The notes below the pieces were generated by a model. It searched no databases. It saw only the letters and a program-made list of their open reading frames with translations, and had not been told where the DNA came from. Below are positions 7,626 to 16,113 of a DNA stretch of 64,000 nucleotides, piece after piece. Location: contig CACJEC010000001.1 in the NCBI GenBank assembly GCA_902592325.1, positions 124,001-188,000 on the forward strand. The letters run 5' to 3'. The position numbers and the translations under genes were made by a program. How positions within the stretch are numbered: the first letter of the stretch is position 1; each line of letters begins with the position of its first letter. Source of the stretch: an uncultured Pelagibacteraceae bacterium. GTDB taxonomy: Bacteria > Pseudomonadota > Alphaproteobacteria > Pelagibacterales > Pelagibacteraceae.

Positions 7626-8471
7626 TTAAATTTGCGATCTTTTGAAACAGTCAATTGTATTTTTAAGTAAACAAGCAATCGTCATTGGACCTACACCACC
7701 AGGAACTGGGGTTAATGCTTTTGCATTTTTAGAAACTTCGTTAAATTCTACATCGCCAACAATACCTTTCTCTGTTTTGTTTATTCCAACATCTATTACA
7801 ATTGTATCTTTTTTTACCCAATCTCCTTTAACAAGCTCTGGAATACCAACTGCCGCTACAATAATATCTGCCTTTAAACATTCTGATTTTAAATCTTTAG
7901 TTTTAGAGTGAGTAATTGTTACAGTGCAATTTTCTTTTAAAAGAAGTTGAGTCATAGGCTTACCATTTAAATTTGACCTACCAACTATAACTGCTTTTTT
8001 TCCACTTAAATTAGGTTCAATTTTTTTTATCAGTAAATAACAGCCTAGGGGTGTACAAGGTACAGAGCTTTCATAACCTGAGGATAAATTTCCAACATTC
8101 ATAGGATGAAATCCGTCAACATCCTTATAAGGGTCTATGGTTTCTATTACTTTTTGTTTATCAATATGTTTTGGTAATGGTAATTGAACTAAAATTCCTG
8201 AGACAGTTTCATCCTTATTTAATTCTTTTATTTTATCTAGTATTACCTTTTCTTCGACAGAATCTGGATATTTAATTACATCAGATTTTAATCCAACTTC
8301 TTTAGCAGATTTTTCTTTATTTCTAACATATATTTGACTTGGTGTTAAATCTCCAATCAAAATAACTGTTAAACCTGGAACTTTATTATGTTTAGCTTTT
8401 AACTCGGAAACTTCATTTTTTAGTTTCTCCCTTAATTCAGCTGCTATTTTTTTTCCATCAATTAAAATCAT
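7626..8471 (-). CDS. folD: Methylenetetrahydrofolate dehydrogenase/cyclohydrolase
   Basis: Bifunctional cytosolic enzyme interconverting 5,10-methylene-, methenyl- and 10-formyl-tetrahydrofolate, feeding purine and formyl-Met synthesis. 281 residues, normal length. The active-site Tyr/Lys pair is in YVRNKEKSA (Y48, K52); the NADP-binding part has GRSNLNGKPMTQLL, and the C-terminal signature PVPGGVGPMTIACLL is intact. It is followed by two small membrane protein genes and preceded by yggT at 7 bp on the same strand. Confidence 0.97.
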   Translation of the reverse strand: MILIDGKKIAAELREKLKNEVSELKAKHNKVPGLTVILIGDLTPSQIYVRNKEKSAKEVGLKSDVIKYPDSVEEKVILDKIKELNKDETVSGILVQLPLPKHIDKQKVIETIDPYKDVDGFHPMNVGNLSSGYESSVPCTPLGCYLLIKKIEPNLSGKKAVIVGRSNLNGKPMTQLLLKENCTVTITHSKTKDLKSECLKADIIVAAVGIPELVKGDWVKKDTIVIDVGINKTEKGIVGDVEFNEVSKNAKALTPVPGGVGPMTIACLLKNTIDCFKRSQI

Positions 8472-8478
8472 AAATTTT

Positions 8479-8769
8479 TTAGAATATTATTGGTGCAATG
8501 TAGAGCTTCATACACATTTCTATAAACCAAATCAATAGAAGTAAAATAATAGGTGATATGTCTAATGATCCTAAATTTGGTAGGAATAGTCTTATTTTAT
8601 TTAATATTGGATCAGTAAGTCTGTAACTAAACTCTAAAACAGAATAAACAAATCTATTTTGAGTATTTAAAATATTAAAAGCTATCAACCAACTCACAAT
8701 AACATTTGCAATCACAACGTATGAGTAAAGTTTTAATATTTGTAAAACCAAATAAAAAATAGCTATCAT
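8479..8769 (-). CDS. YggT family membrane protein
   Basis: 96 residues with two hydrophobic segments (~3-28 and ~66-90) flanking a loop with the YggT hallmark LTDPILNKIRLFLPNLGSLDISPIILLL. Members are small inner-membrane proteins linked to osmotic tolerance, division or photosystem biogenesis in different bacteria; a specific role here is not shown. The ATG overlaps the stop of the mscS-like gene by 4 bp, so the two are coupled. A second YggT-like gene lies at 17994. Confidence 0.88.
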   Translation of the reverse strand: MIAIFYLVLQILKLYSYVVIANVIVSWLIAFNILNTQNRFVYSVLEFSYRLTDPILNKIRLFLPNLGSLDISPIILLLLIWFIEMCMKLYIAPIIF

Positions 8770-9851
8770 TTTTTTTCAATATAAATTGAAGAACTTGGAA
8801 ACGCGAATGAAGCTTTATTATTTTCTACGATTTGTTTAATTTCTATCGCCAATTTTTCTTTTACAGAAAGCCATTCATTCCAACTATCTGATTTTGTAAA
8901 ACATCGAACATACATATCGATTGAACTATCTGAAAATTTGTCAACTCTAACTGCAATTCCAATGTTTATATTAAAGTCCTCACTTTTTTTTATATGATCT
9001 TCAATTTGATTTCGGATAGTCTTTAGTTGATCAACTGTTGTATCATATTGAAGAGTAATGATCCAGCTTATCAACCAGTTGGAGGTTTCACTAACATTAA
9101 CAACTGCATTTTCTGCAAACTGAAAATTTGGGATGATTGCTAATGACTTATCAAATTTTCTGATTGTTGTTGATCTAAATCCAATTTTTTCAACTATACC
9201 TTCTATTATTCCATCAACTAAAATCCAATCACCTATTTTAAATCTTTTTTCAACAAGGACTAAAATTCCTGAAATTAAATTTTTGAATAAATCTTGAGCA
9301 CCTAATGCAACAGCAACACCAAACAATCCAAGTCCAGCAATAATAGGTCCAATTTTTATCCCCCACAATTCAAGCACTGCTGCGAGACCTAAAATAAAAA
9401 TTAATATTTTAAGTGATTTTATGATCCAACCAATTAATTCTCTTGTTAAAATTTTATCTAGTCCACTTAAAATATAAGAAATAGGTTCAATAATTTGGTG
9501 AATAACCCAAAAAATTAAAATTGTAATTAAAGTTCTATTAATTGTATCCGCTACTTCTCTACCCTCATTGGAAAATGTCATGTAGTAACTAGCTATAAAA
9601 AAACCTAAAACAATTGGTAAAAATCTTGCTGGCCCTTCTAACGCTTTTACAAAAGTATCATCTAATTTGTTAGTAGTTTTTTTTGATATTATCTCCAGTT
9701 TTTTAATAATTAACTTACTAATTAAACCTCTAAATATCAAAAATATTAGAAATATTCCTATTCCAATTAAAATTTGAAAAATGTCTACGCCAAGAATACC
9801 TTTATTCCATACAGACAAAAAAATTTCTGAAAAATTATTTATTAAATCCAT
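8766..9851 (-). CDS. MscS-family small-conductance mechanosensitive channel
   Basis: 361 residues. About four transmembrane helices precede the pore-lining TM3 (GLGLFGVAVALGAQDLFKN), which is followed by the beta domain (LVLVEKRFKIGDWILVDGIIEGIV) and the C-terminal alpha/beta cage domain. The protein is longer than E. coli MscS (286) because of the extra N-terminal helices. It opens under membrane tension to release solutes on hypo-osmotic shock. Coupled to yggT downstream by a 4-bp overlap and 2 bp from hemD upstream. The family is certain; conductance type is not inferable. Confidence 0.93.
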   Translation of the reverse strand: MDLINNFSEIFLSVWNKGILGVDIFQILIGIGIFLIFLIFRGLISKLIIKKLEIISKKTTNKLDDTFVKALEGPARFLPIVLGFFIASYYMTFSNEGREVADTINRTLITILIFWVIHQIIEPISYILSGLDKILTRELIGWIIKSLKILIFILGLAAVLELWGIKIGPIIAGLGLFGVAVALGAQDLFKNLISGILVLVEKRFKIGDWILVDGIIEGIVEKIGFRSTTIRKFDKSLAIIPNFQFAENAVVNVSETSNWLISWIITLQYDTTVDQLKTIRNQIEDHIKKSEDFNINIGIAVRVDKFSDSSIDMYVRCFTKSDSWNEWLSVKEKLAIEIKQIVENNKASFAFPSSSIYIEKK

Positions 9852-9853
9852 GG

Positions 9854-10552
9854 CTAAATTTTATATAACAAAAACTCTTCTTCTCCAGGGTTAAAAAGAA
9901 AAATCTTTTTCCATTTAATTTCATTCAATATTGATGAGGTTTTTTCACCTATACACATCAAATTAGTATTCATCCAAAGGGTTTCGGACTGATGGATTTT
10001 GATGAATTTCAAAAAACTTAACGCACTATTTTGAGAATATACATAAACAATATCAGGCATATTAGACTTAAGTGCCTTAATAAAATTTTCATCGAATTTT
10101 TCATTGTACCTTGTACGATAATTAATAATTCTTCTTACATCATACCCTTCTTTTGATAATTTTTGATCAAGATCCATGGAGATTGTTTCACCACTTACAT
10201 AAATTAATTTCCCATTTTTTTTATCGAAATTTTGTAGAATTAACTCCTTTAGATTTTCAACATTTCCTTCTGCTGCGATAACATTTTGAAATCCAACACT
10301 TCTAGCTTTTTTTTCTGTAGCATTACCCACACAAAAACATAAACACTCTTTATCAATTTTTTTAATATCTAAAAATTTTATAGCGTTGGCACTTGTAAAA
10401 ATAATAGCTTTAAAATCTGAAAAGTTAATCTCCTTGTAATTTAGCTTTTCTATAATTAACAATGGAAGATTTGAAACTTGGTGACCTAAATTTTGAAATT
10501 TTAAAATCATTTCAGAACAATCTTCTAAAGATCTAGTTAACAAAATATGCAT
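9854..10552 (-). CDS. hemD: Uroporphyrinogen-III synthase
   Basis: Cyclises hydroxymethylbilane with inversion of ring D to uroporphyrinogen III, the common tetrapyrrole precursor. 232 residues, usual length. The family diverges strongly in sequence; recognisable pieces are ILLTRSLEDC at the N-terminus, FTSANAIKFL, CVGNATEKKARSVG and the C-terminal CIGEKTSSILNE. The assignment is strengthened by its place 1 bp downstream of hemC, the previous enzyme in the pathway. Confidence 0.92.
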   Translation of the reverse strand: MHILLTRSLEDCSEMILKFQNLGHQVSNLPLLIIEKLNYKEINFSDFKAIIFTSANAIKFLDIKKIDKECLCFCVGNATEKKARSVGFQNVIAAEGNVENLKELILQNFDKKNGKLIYVSGETISMDLDQKLSKEGYDVRRIINYRTRYNEKFDENFIKALKSNMPDIVYVYSQNSALSFLKFIKIHQSETLWMNTNLMCIGEKTSSILNEIKWKKIFLFNPGEEEFLLYKI

Positions 10553-10553
10553 G

Positions 10554-11471
10554 TTATTTTTTATAAGAATTATTAGACTTCATTTTTAACATTTTTCCCA
10601 CATCGTTACCTAATTCTTTTGAATTTTTTATTTCTGAAGATTTTTTTTCATAAAACCTTTGAGACCCATCTAAAGAAAAAAGTTCTGCTTCCAAAATTAT
10701 TTTATTTTCTTCTACCATAGCATGAACACCTACTGCTGTCTCACAATCTCCTTCTAAAACTTTCAAAACATTTCTTTCAGCATTAGCTCTTTGATAAGTT
10801 TCATTATGATTAATTTTTTTTAATATTGAAATTATTTCTTTATCATCTTCACGACATTGTAGTGAAATAATACCTTGCCCAGCACTTGGAATTAATTCTC
10901 TTACTGAAAATATCTCTGAAATTTGATGATTTAATTTTAAAGATTGAACGCCTGCATAAGATAAAATTATAGCATCGTATAATCCATCTTTTAATTTTTT
11001 AATTCTCGTATCAACATTTCCTCGTATAAGCTTACAATTAAGATCTGATCTAATATTTTTAATTTGAAATTCTCTTCTTAAGGAAGAAGTTCCAATTATT
11101 GAATTTGATTTTAATTCTTTTAATTTTTTTTTATTATTAGTTATTAAAATTTCTCTAGGATCATTTCTCTCTAGAAATGTATCTACAATTAAACCTTTAG
11201 TCTCTAAAGCAGGTAGGTCTTTTAAAGCATGAACTGCTATATCAATATTTTTTGCTTTAAGCTCCTTTTCAATATTTTTAGAAAATAAACCCTTTCCTCC
11301 AACTTCAGATAACCGAACATCCTGAACTTGATCACCTTTTGTGGTAATTCCTTTAATTTCAACATCTTGATCTTTTAAATTTGTATTATCAATAATTTTA
11401 TCTTTAGCAATTTTTGCATAAATTAATGCCAGCTTACTGTTTCTTGATCCTATTATAATTTTTTTACTCAT
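10554..11471 (-). CDS. hemC: Hydroxymethylbilane synthase (porphobilinogen deaminase)
   Basis: Condenses four porphobilinogens into hydroxymethylbilane. With the ATG at 11471 it has 305 residues (MSKKIIIGSRNSKLAL). The frame stays open to 11660, but that extension would run into tsaD on the other strand and lacks homology-like content, so I reject it. Catalytic Asp85 is in HALKDLP, and the dipyrromethane-cofactor Cys243 is in LEGDCETAVGVH. Divergent from tsaD with a 55-bp gap, and first gene of the hemC-hemD-mscS-yggT-folD block. Confidence 0.96.
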   Translation of the reverse strand: MSKKIIIGSRNSKLALIYAKIAKDKIIDNTNLKDQDVEIKGITTKGDQVQDVRLSEVGGKGLFSKNIEKELKAKNIDIAVHALKDLPALETKGLIVDTFLERNDPREILITNNKKKLKELKSNSIIGTSSLRREFQIKNIRSDLNCKLIRGNVDTRIKKLKDGLYDAIILSYAGVQSLKLNHQISEIFSVRELIPSAGQGIISLQCREDDKEIISILKKINHNETYQRANAERNVLKVLEGDCETAVGVHAMVEENKIILEAELFSLDGSQRFYEKKSSEIKNSKELGNDVGKMLKMKSNNSYKK

Positions 11472-11526
11472 AAATAATTTATTTCTTACTTGTATTGAGA
11501 TTGTACAATTAATAAAAACTATTTGA

Positions 11527-12600
11527 ATGAGTAAAAAACCTTTAATTCTTGGGATTGAAACAAGCTGTGACGAGACGGCCGCCTCCTTAATAACTGAAAA
11601 TGAACAAGGAATACCTATTATTTTATCAAATATTGTTTCAAGCCAAACTGATGTGCACAAAAAATTTGGGGGAGTAGTTCCAGAATTGGCGGCTAGATCT
11701 CATTTAGAAAAAATTGATTGGATTGTTCAAAAAGCAATTAATGATAGTGGAAAAAAAATTGATGAAATTGATGCTGTAGCATCTACAGCAGGACCTGGTT
11801 TAATAGTTTGTTTATCAATAGGGTTAAGCTTTGGTAAAGCTTTGGCCGCATCATTAAATAAACCTTTTATAGCAGTTAATCATTTAGAAGGTCATGCTTT
11901 AAGCCCAAAACTTGGATTGGTTTTAAATTATCCATACTTACTTTTGTTAATTTCTGGTGGACATTCACAATTTTTAAATGTTCAAGATCTTGGAAAGTAT
12001 AAAAGATTAGGCACAACTATTGATGATGCTTTAGGTGAAGCATTTGACAAAACTGCAAAACTTTTAGGAATAGAATTTCCTGGTGGGCCAAAAATTGAAG
12101 TCCTGGCTAAAAAAGGTAATCCAAATAAATATGATTTACCAAAACCAATATTTAATAAAGGTGGTTGTAATTTATCTTTTGCTGGACTTAAGACAGCAAT
12201 TTTAAAAATAACTAAAAATATTAAAACTGAACAAGAAAAATTTGATCTTGCCGCATCATTTCAAAAAACAGTGGAAGAAATTTTACATAAAAAAACTAAA
12301 ATTGCTTTTAAAGAATTTGAAAAACAAAACAATCTTAAGGAAAAAATATTTGTAGTCGCTGGTGGTGTTGCTGCGAATAAAAATATCAGATCTATGTTAA
12401 TAAATTTATGTAAAGAACAAAATTATAAAAGCGTATTTCCTCCAATAGAACTATGTGGTGACAATGCTGCTATGATTGCAACAGTTGGTTTAGAAAAATT
12501 TAAACAAAAACAATTTAATAATCTAGATCATCCAGCAAAACCAAGGTGGCCGTTAGATGAAAATGCAGCTTTTCTTAAAGGTGCAGGAGTACAGTTGTAA
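11527..12600 (+). CDS. tsaD: tRNA threonylcarbamoyladenosine transferase subunit
   Basis: Universal enzyme that places the threonylcarbamoyl group on A37 of ANN-decoding tRNAs, with TsaB/TsaE. 357 residues. The N-terminal GIETSCDETA (9-18), the metal-binding HLEGH (H119, H123), the SGGHSQ and DDALGEAFDK loops and the C-terminal CGDNAAMIA are all present. The stop overlaps the next ATG (TAATG). Next to hemC/hemD in divergent orientation, an arrangement familiar from other Alphaproteobacteria. Confidence 0.97.
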   Translation: MSKKPLILGIETSCDETAASLITENEQGIPIILSNIVSSQTDVHKKFGGVVPELAARSHLEKIDWIVQKAINDSGKKIDEIDAVASTAGPGLIVCLSIGLSFGKALAASLNKPFIAVNHLEGHALSPKLGLVLNYPYLLLLISGGHSQFLNVQDLGKYKRLGTTIDDALGEAFDKTAKLLGIEFPGGPKIEVLAKKGNPNKYDLPKPIFNKGGCNLSFAGLKTAILKITKNIKTEQEKFDLAASFQKTVEEILHKKTKIAFKEFEKQNNLKEKIFVVAGGVAANKNIRSMLINLCKEQNYKSVFPPIELCGDNAAMIATVGLEKFKQKQFNNLDHPAKPRWPLDENAAFLKGAGVQL

Positions 12601-13013
12601 TGCAATACTGGTTAATGAAATCAGAACCAGATGTTTGGTCCATTGATCAACAGATGAAAAAAGGAGTTAAAGGTGTGCCTTGGGATGGTGTTAGAAATTA
12701 TCAGGCAGCAAAAAACTTAAAATTAATGAAAAAAGGTGATCAATGTTTTTTTTATCATTCAAATATAGGAAAAGAGATTGTGGGTATTGTAGAGGTCATC
12801 AAAGAGGCTTATTTAGATAAAACAGATAAATCTGGTCGATTTGTGGCTGTAACGGTTAAGTTTTTAAAAAAACTAGATAAACCAGTCAGTCTAAATGAAA
12901 TCAAAAAAAACAAGCAATTAAGCCATTTATCCTTAATTAAACAAAGTAGATTATCTGTAATGTCAATAGATTCTAAAAGCTGGAAAATTTTGAACAACAT
13001 GAGTAAAATTTAG
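12600..13013 (+). CDS. EVE domain protein (PUA-like fold)
   Basis: 137 residues comprising a complete EVE domain: YWLMKSEPDVWSIDQ at the start, GVPWDGVRNYQAAKNLK, KKGDQCFFYHSN, then KEIVGIVEVIKEAY. EVE domains bind modified bases in DNA or RNA; stand-alone housekeeping versions like this are common in Proteobacteria next to tsaD and are of uncertain function. Coupled to tsaD by a one-base stop/start overlap, so co-translation is likely. Confidence 0.93.
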   Translation: MQYWLMKSEPDVWSIDQQMKKGVKGVPWDGVRNYQAAKNLKLMKKGDQCFFYHSNIGKEIVGIVEVIKEAYLDKTDKSGRFVAVTVKFLKKLDKPVSLNEIKKNKQLSHLSLIKQSRLSVMSIDSKSWKILNNMSKI

Positions 13014-13028
13014 ATATAAATCTAAGAT

Positions 13029-15113
13029 ATGCCTAAAAAAAAGAAAAAAAGAAAAAATAAAAAAAAACCTTCTAAAAAAAAAAGAGTAAAAAAAAAGGTT
13101 AATAAACTTTCAAGAAAAAAAACAAAAAAAATTTCAAGAAAAAAGAAAAAAAGAAAAAGTAATGGAGTAGATACACCATCTGAATTAATTATTAAAACTA
13201 GACATGAATGGGTTAAGTCAAGCCTAGCAAATAAAACGCAATATCAAAAGAATTATAAAGAATCGATAAAAAATAATGATGGTTTTTGGAAAAAAGAAGG
13301 GAAAAGAATAACTTGGATAAAACCTTATAAGAAAATTAAAGATGTAAAATATAATTCTAAGGATGTTAAAATTAAATGGTTCTATGACGGAACTTTAAAT
13401 GCTTCAGCGAATTGTATTGACAGGCATTTAAAAGATAAAAAAGATAAGACTGCAATAATTTGGGTTGGAGATAATCCAAAAGATAGTCAAAAAATTTCAT
13501 ATAAACAACTTCATCAAAAAGTATCCAAAGCTGCGAATGGTTTAAAAAAATTAGGAATTAAAAAAGGAGACAGGGTTACAATTTATTTAACAATGATTCC
13601 AGAACTTGCAATTTTAATGTTAGCTTGTGCAAGAATTGGCGCCGTACATTCAATCATTTTTGGTGGTTTTTCAGCTGACTCTATATCTGGCAGAGTAAAT
13701 GATTGTGAGTCAGAATATATTATTACAGCAGATGAAGGTGTAAGAGGAGGAAAAACAATTCCTTTGAAAGCTACAACAGACGAGGCATTACAAAGCTGTC
13801 CTAATGTTAAAAAATGTATAGTAGTCAAAAGAACAGGAAATGAAATTGGATGGAACGATTACAGAGACATTTGGTATCATGATTTAATTAAAGATGTTTC
13901 CTCTCATTGCGAACCAGAAGAAATGGAAGCAGAAGATCCATTATTTATCTTATACACATCCGGATCAACGGGAAAACCAAAGGGTGTGTTACATACCACT
14001 GGTGGTTATATGGTTTATGCTTCAATGACACATCAATATATTTTTAATTACAAACCAAAAGATGTTTACTGGTGCACTGCAGACATTGGTTGGGTCACTG
14101 GACATAGTTATATTATTTATGGGCCTCTTGCTAATGGTGCAACTACTATGATGTTTGAAGGTATCCCTAATTATCCTGATAGCTCTAGATGGTGGCAGAT
14201 TATTGATAGATATAAAGTAAATACTTTTTACACAGCACCAACTGCTATTAGGGCATTAATGAGAGAGGGCGATGGTCCAGTAAATAAAACTTCTAGAAAA
14301 TCATTGAAGTTATTAGGTACTGTAGGTGAACCAATAAATCCAGAAGCTTGGATGTGGTACTACAAAAAAGTAGGAAATTCTAAATGCCCAATAGTTGATA
14401 CCTGGTGGCAAACAGAAACTGGTGGAATTATGATATCCCCACAAACAGGCGCTATGCCACTTAAACCAGGTTCAGCTTCAAAACCTTTTTATGGAATTAA
14501 GCCTGCGCTTTTGAATAAGGATGGAAAAGAAATAAAAGGTGCAGGTGAAGGAAGACTTTGTATTTCTCAATCTTGGCCTGGACAAATGAGAACGGTCTAC
14601 GGAGACCATCAAAGATTTATAGATACTTACTTTTCTCAATTCGAAGGAAAATATTTTACTGGTGATGGATGTAAAAGAGACAAAGATGGATATTATTGGA
14701 TTACAGGAAGGGTTGATGATGTAATTATAGTATCTGGTCATAATCTAGGTACAGCAGAAATTGAAAGTGCATTTGTTGCTCATCCCAAAGTAGCTGAGGC
14801 AGCTGTTGTTGGCTATCCTCACGATATAAAAGGAAATGGATTGTATTGTTATGTAACCTTAAACGCTGGTGAACCAGAAACTGGTGAACTTGAAAGGGAT
14901 TTAAAACTTTGGGTAAGAAAGCAAATAGGCCCTCTTGCTACACCTGATTTAATTCATTTTACTCCAGGATTACCAAAAACAAGATCTGGAAAAATTATGA
15001 GAAGAATTTTAAGAAAAATAGCTGCAAATGAACATGATCAATTAGGAGATACTACAACTTTAGCAGACCCAAGTGTTGTTCAAAGTTTAGTTGATAATAG
15101 AAAAAATAATTAA
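13029..15113 (+). CDS. acs: Acetyl-CoA synthetase with a polybasic N-terminal tail
   Basis: AMP-forming acetate-CoA ligase converting acetate, ATP and CoA to acetyl-CoA. The adenylation P-loop [11 protein letters not shown] is at 309-319; [10 protein letters not shown] and the hinge/tail [11 protein letters not shown] follow, with K655 the conserved Lys controlled by acetylation in known Acs proteins. 694 residues, about 40-45 more than usual. The excess is residues 1-46, almost wholly Lys/Arg with a few Ser/Asn (begins [18 protein letters not shown]), before a normal Acs start near HEWVKSS. No other in-frame ATG precedes the conserved core. Likely works with the DUF4212/ActP-like permease encoded downstream. 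Confidence 0.96.
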   Translation: MPKKKKKRKNKKKPSKKKRVKKKVNKLSRKKTKKISRKKKKRKSNGVDTPSELIIKTRHEWVKSSLANKTQYQKNYKESIKNNDGFWKKEGKRITWIKPYKKIKDVKYNSKDVKIKWFYDGTLNASANCIDRHLKDKKDKTAIIWVGDNPKDSQKISYKQLHQKVSKAANGLKKLGIKKGDRVTIYLTMIPELAILMLACARIGAVHSIIFGGFSADSISGRVNDCESEYIITADEGVRGGKTIPLKATTDEALQSCPNVKKCIVVKRTGNEIGWNDYRDIWYHDLIKDVSSHCEPEEMEAEDPLFILYTSGSTGKPKGVLHTTGGYMVYASMTHQYIFNYKPKDVYWCTADIGWVTGHSYIIYGPLANGATTMMFEGIPNYPDSSRWWQIIDRYKVNTFYTAPTAIRALMREGDGPVNKTSRKSLKLLGTVGEPINPEAWMWYYKKVGNSKCPIVDTWWQTETGGIMISPQTGAMPLKPGSASKPFYGIKPALLNKDGKEIKGAGEGRLCISQSWPGQMRTVYGDHQRFIDTYFSQFEGKYFTGDGCKRDKDGYYWITGRVDDVIIVSGHNLGTAEIESAFVAHPKVAEAAVVGYPHDIKGNGLYCYVTLNAGEPETGELERDLKLWVRKQIGPLATPDLIHFTPGLPKTRSGKIMRRILRKIAANEHDQLGDTTTLADPSVVQSLVDNRKNN

Positions 15114-15733
15114 AACTCAACTCTGTCTTTAAATTCTTTTTTTATTATATCCCATTTTAAAATTACAGAATTCAAAACTATTTTTCTATCAAGAGTTTTT
15201 AACTCATCAGCAATAGGTGCCCACTTATATAATGAAAGAGCACTAGGATTAAAAGGAAGATCATCATAGTATTTATTCCAATCAATAGAATTTAATCTTT
15301 CATTAAAATTTTTTTTTGCTTCTTCAATAATGTCTAATGGCATACTGTTAGTACTTTCATCATCTAAAATTTTTAAAAAAATCTCTTTAGCATTATTTTC
15401 TTCTTCTAACTTAAAATGAACTTTAATATATGAAAATGTATAGAAAGTAAGATCCTGAAGAGAAACAGCGTAAATATTCCATTTTGCTTTATTCACAGAC
15501 TCCATAAATTCATCATTCTCAAAATGAAGAACATATCTTGTGCCCATTCTTGTCTTTAAGTAATTATAAAGAGTCACTTGAGAAACCCATGCTGCTTTTG
15601 TTTGAATAAATTTTTCTAATTCATCAAAATTTTTAATTTTTTTTTTAGGTATGAATGCTTTAAAAAGAGAGAAAAAATAAACTTTAAAATCATTTAAAGT
15701 TAAATCTCTCCAAGTTGGTTTTTTTTTTGTCAT
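15110..15733 (-). CDS. Conserved protein of unknown function in the acetate cluster
   Basis: 207 residues, soluble, no signal peptide or membrane helix. Lys-, Asp- and Trp-containing helical sequence with stretches such as [21 protein letters not shown] (~48-68) and [26 protein letters not shown] near the end. I recall similar proteins next to acetate permease genes in other Alphaproteobacteria but cannot name a family. It overlaps the acs stop by 4 bp on the opposite strand and is divergent from the symporter pair with a 119-bp gap. Confidence 0.7.
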   Translation of the reverse strand: MTKKKPTWRDLTLNDFKVYFFSLFKAFIPKKKIKNFDELEKFIQTKAAWVSQVTLYNYLKTRMGTRYVLHFENDEFMESVNKAKWNIYAVSLQDLTFYTFSYIKVHFKLEEENNAKEIFLKILDDESTNSMPLDIIEEAKKNFNERLNSIDWNKYYDDLPFNPSALSLYKWAPIADELKTLDRKIVLNSVILKWDIIKKEFKDRVEF

Positions 15734-15852
15734 AAATTCTATTTTTAGTAGAAAATACTGTTAAAACTAACCTAATATGTACATTTTTTACACTTTTAAT
15801 CTATCTCAGAATAGGTAAGGTTTCGCCAGTTATAACTAAAAGAGAGGTATAA
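15734..15852. promoter_or_regulatory. Divergent promoter region before the acetate symporter genes
   Basis: 119-bp gap between the unknown leftward gene and the DUF4212 gene. It is AT-rich with a GC-richer patch near 15808-15830 (GGTAAGGTTTCGCCAG) and ends in a good ribosome binding site (AGAGAGGT, about 15841-15848) 4 bases before the ATG at 15853. It must hold promoters for both directions; I could not pick a convincing -35/-10 pair. Confidence 0.4.
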
Positions 15853-16113
15853 ATGTCAAAAAATGAACAACACTGGGAAAAAACCAAAGGTTTGCTATTT
15901 GTTACTTTAGCAATCTGGTTTGTATTCTCAATTGGCATCTTCCTTTTTGGCGCTGAGATGAACGAAGTTACTGGTCCTTTTGGATATCCATTAACTTATT
16001 GGTTCACTTGTCAGGGTTCTCTTGGATTATTTGTAATCCTAATTTTCTGGTTTGCAAATAGACAAGAAAAAATTGATGAAGAATTTGGTTTCAGTGAAAA
16101 AGGAGACAGCTAA
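15853..16113 (+). CDS. DUF4212 small subunit of a sodium/solute symporter
   Basis: 86 residues with two transmembrane helices (~16-38 and ~50-72). The pattern HWEKTKGLLFVTLAIWFVFS, FPFTWYFTCQG-like middle (here LTYWFTCQGSLG) and the tail NRQEKIDEEFGF is characteristic of DUF4212, the small partner of VC_2705-type sodium:solute symporters. Its last base is the first base of the permease ATG, so the two are translated together. GC and codon choice are richer than in neighbours, as expected for a highly expressed gene. Confidence 0.92.
   Translation: MSKNEQHWEKTKGLLFVTLAIWFVFSIGIFLFGAEMNEVTGPFGYPLTYWFTCQGSLGLFVILIFWFANRQEKIDEEFGFSEKGDS

Noticed and set aside
10184-10199. Second parS-like site (TGTTTCACCACTTACA)
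   Set aside because: Only the left half matches the consensus and it is far from parAB; probably chance in hemD coding sequence.
11472-11660. N-terminal extension of hemC
   Set aside because: The frame is open, but the extra 63 residues overlap the conserved start of tsaD on the other strand and lack HemC similarity; the ATG at 11471 gives the canonical N-terminus.
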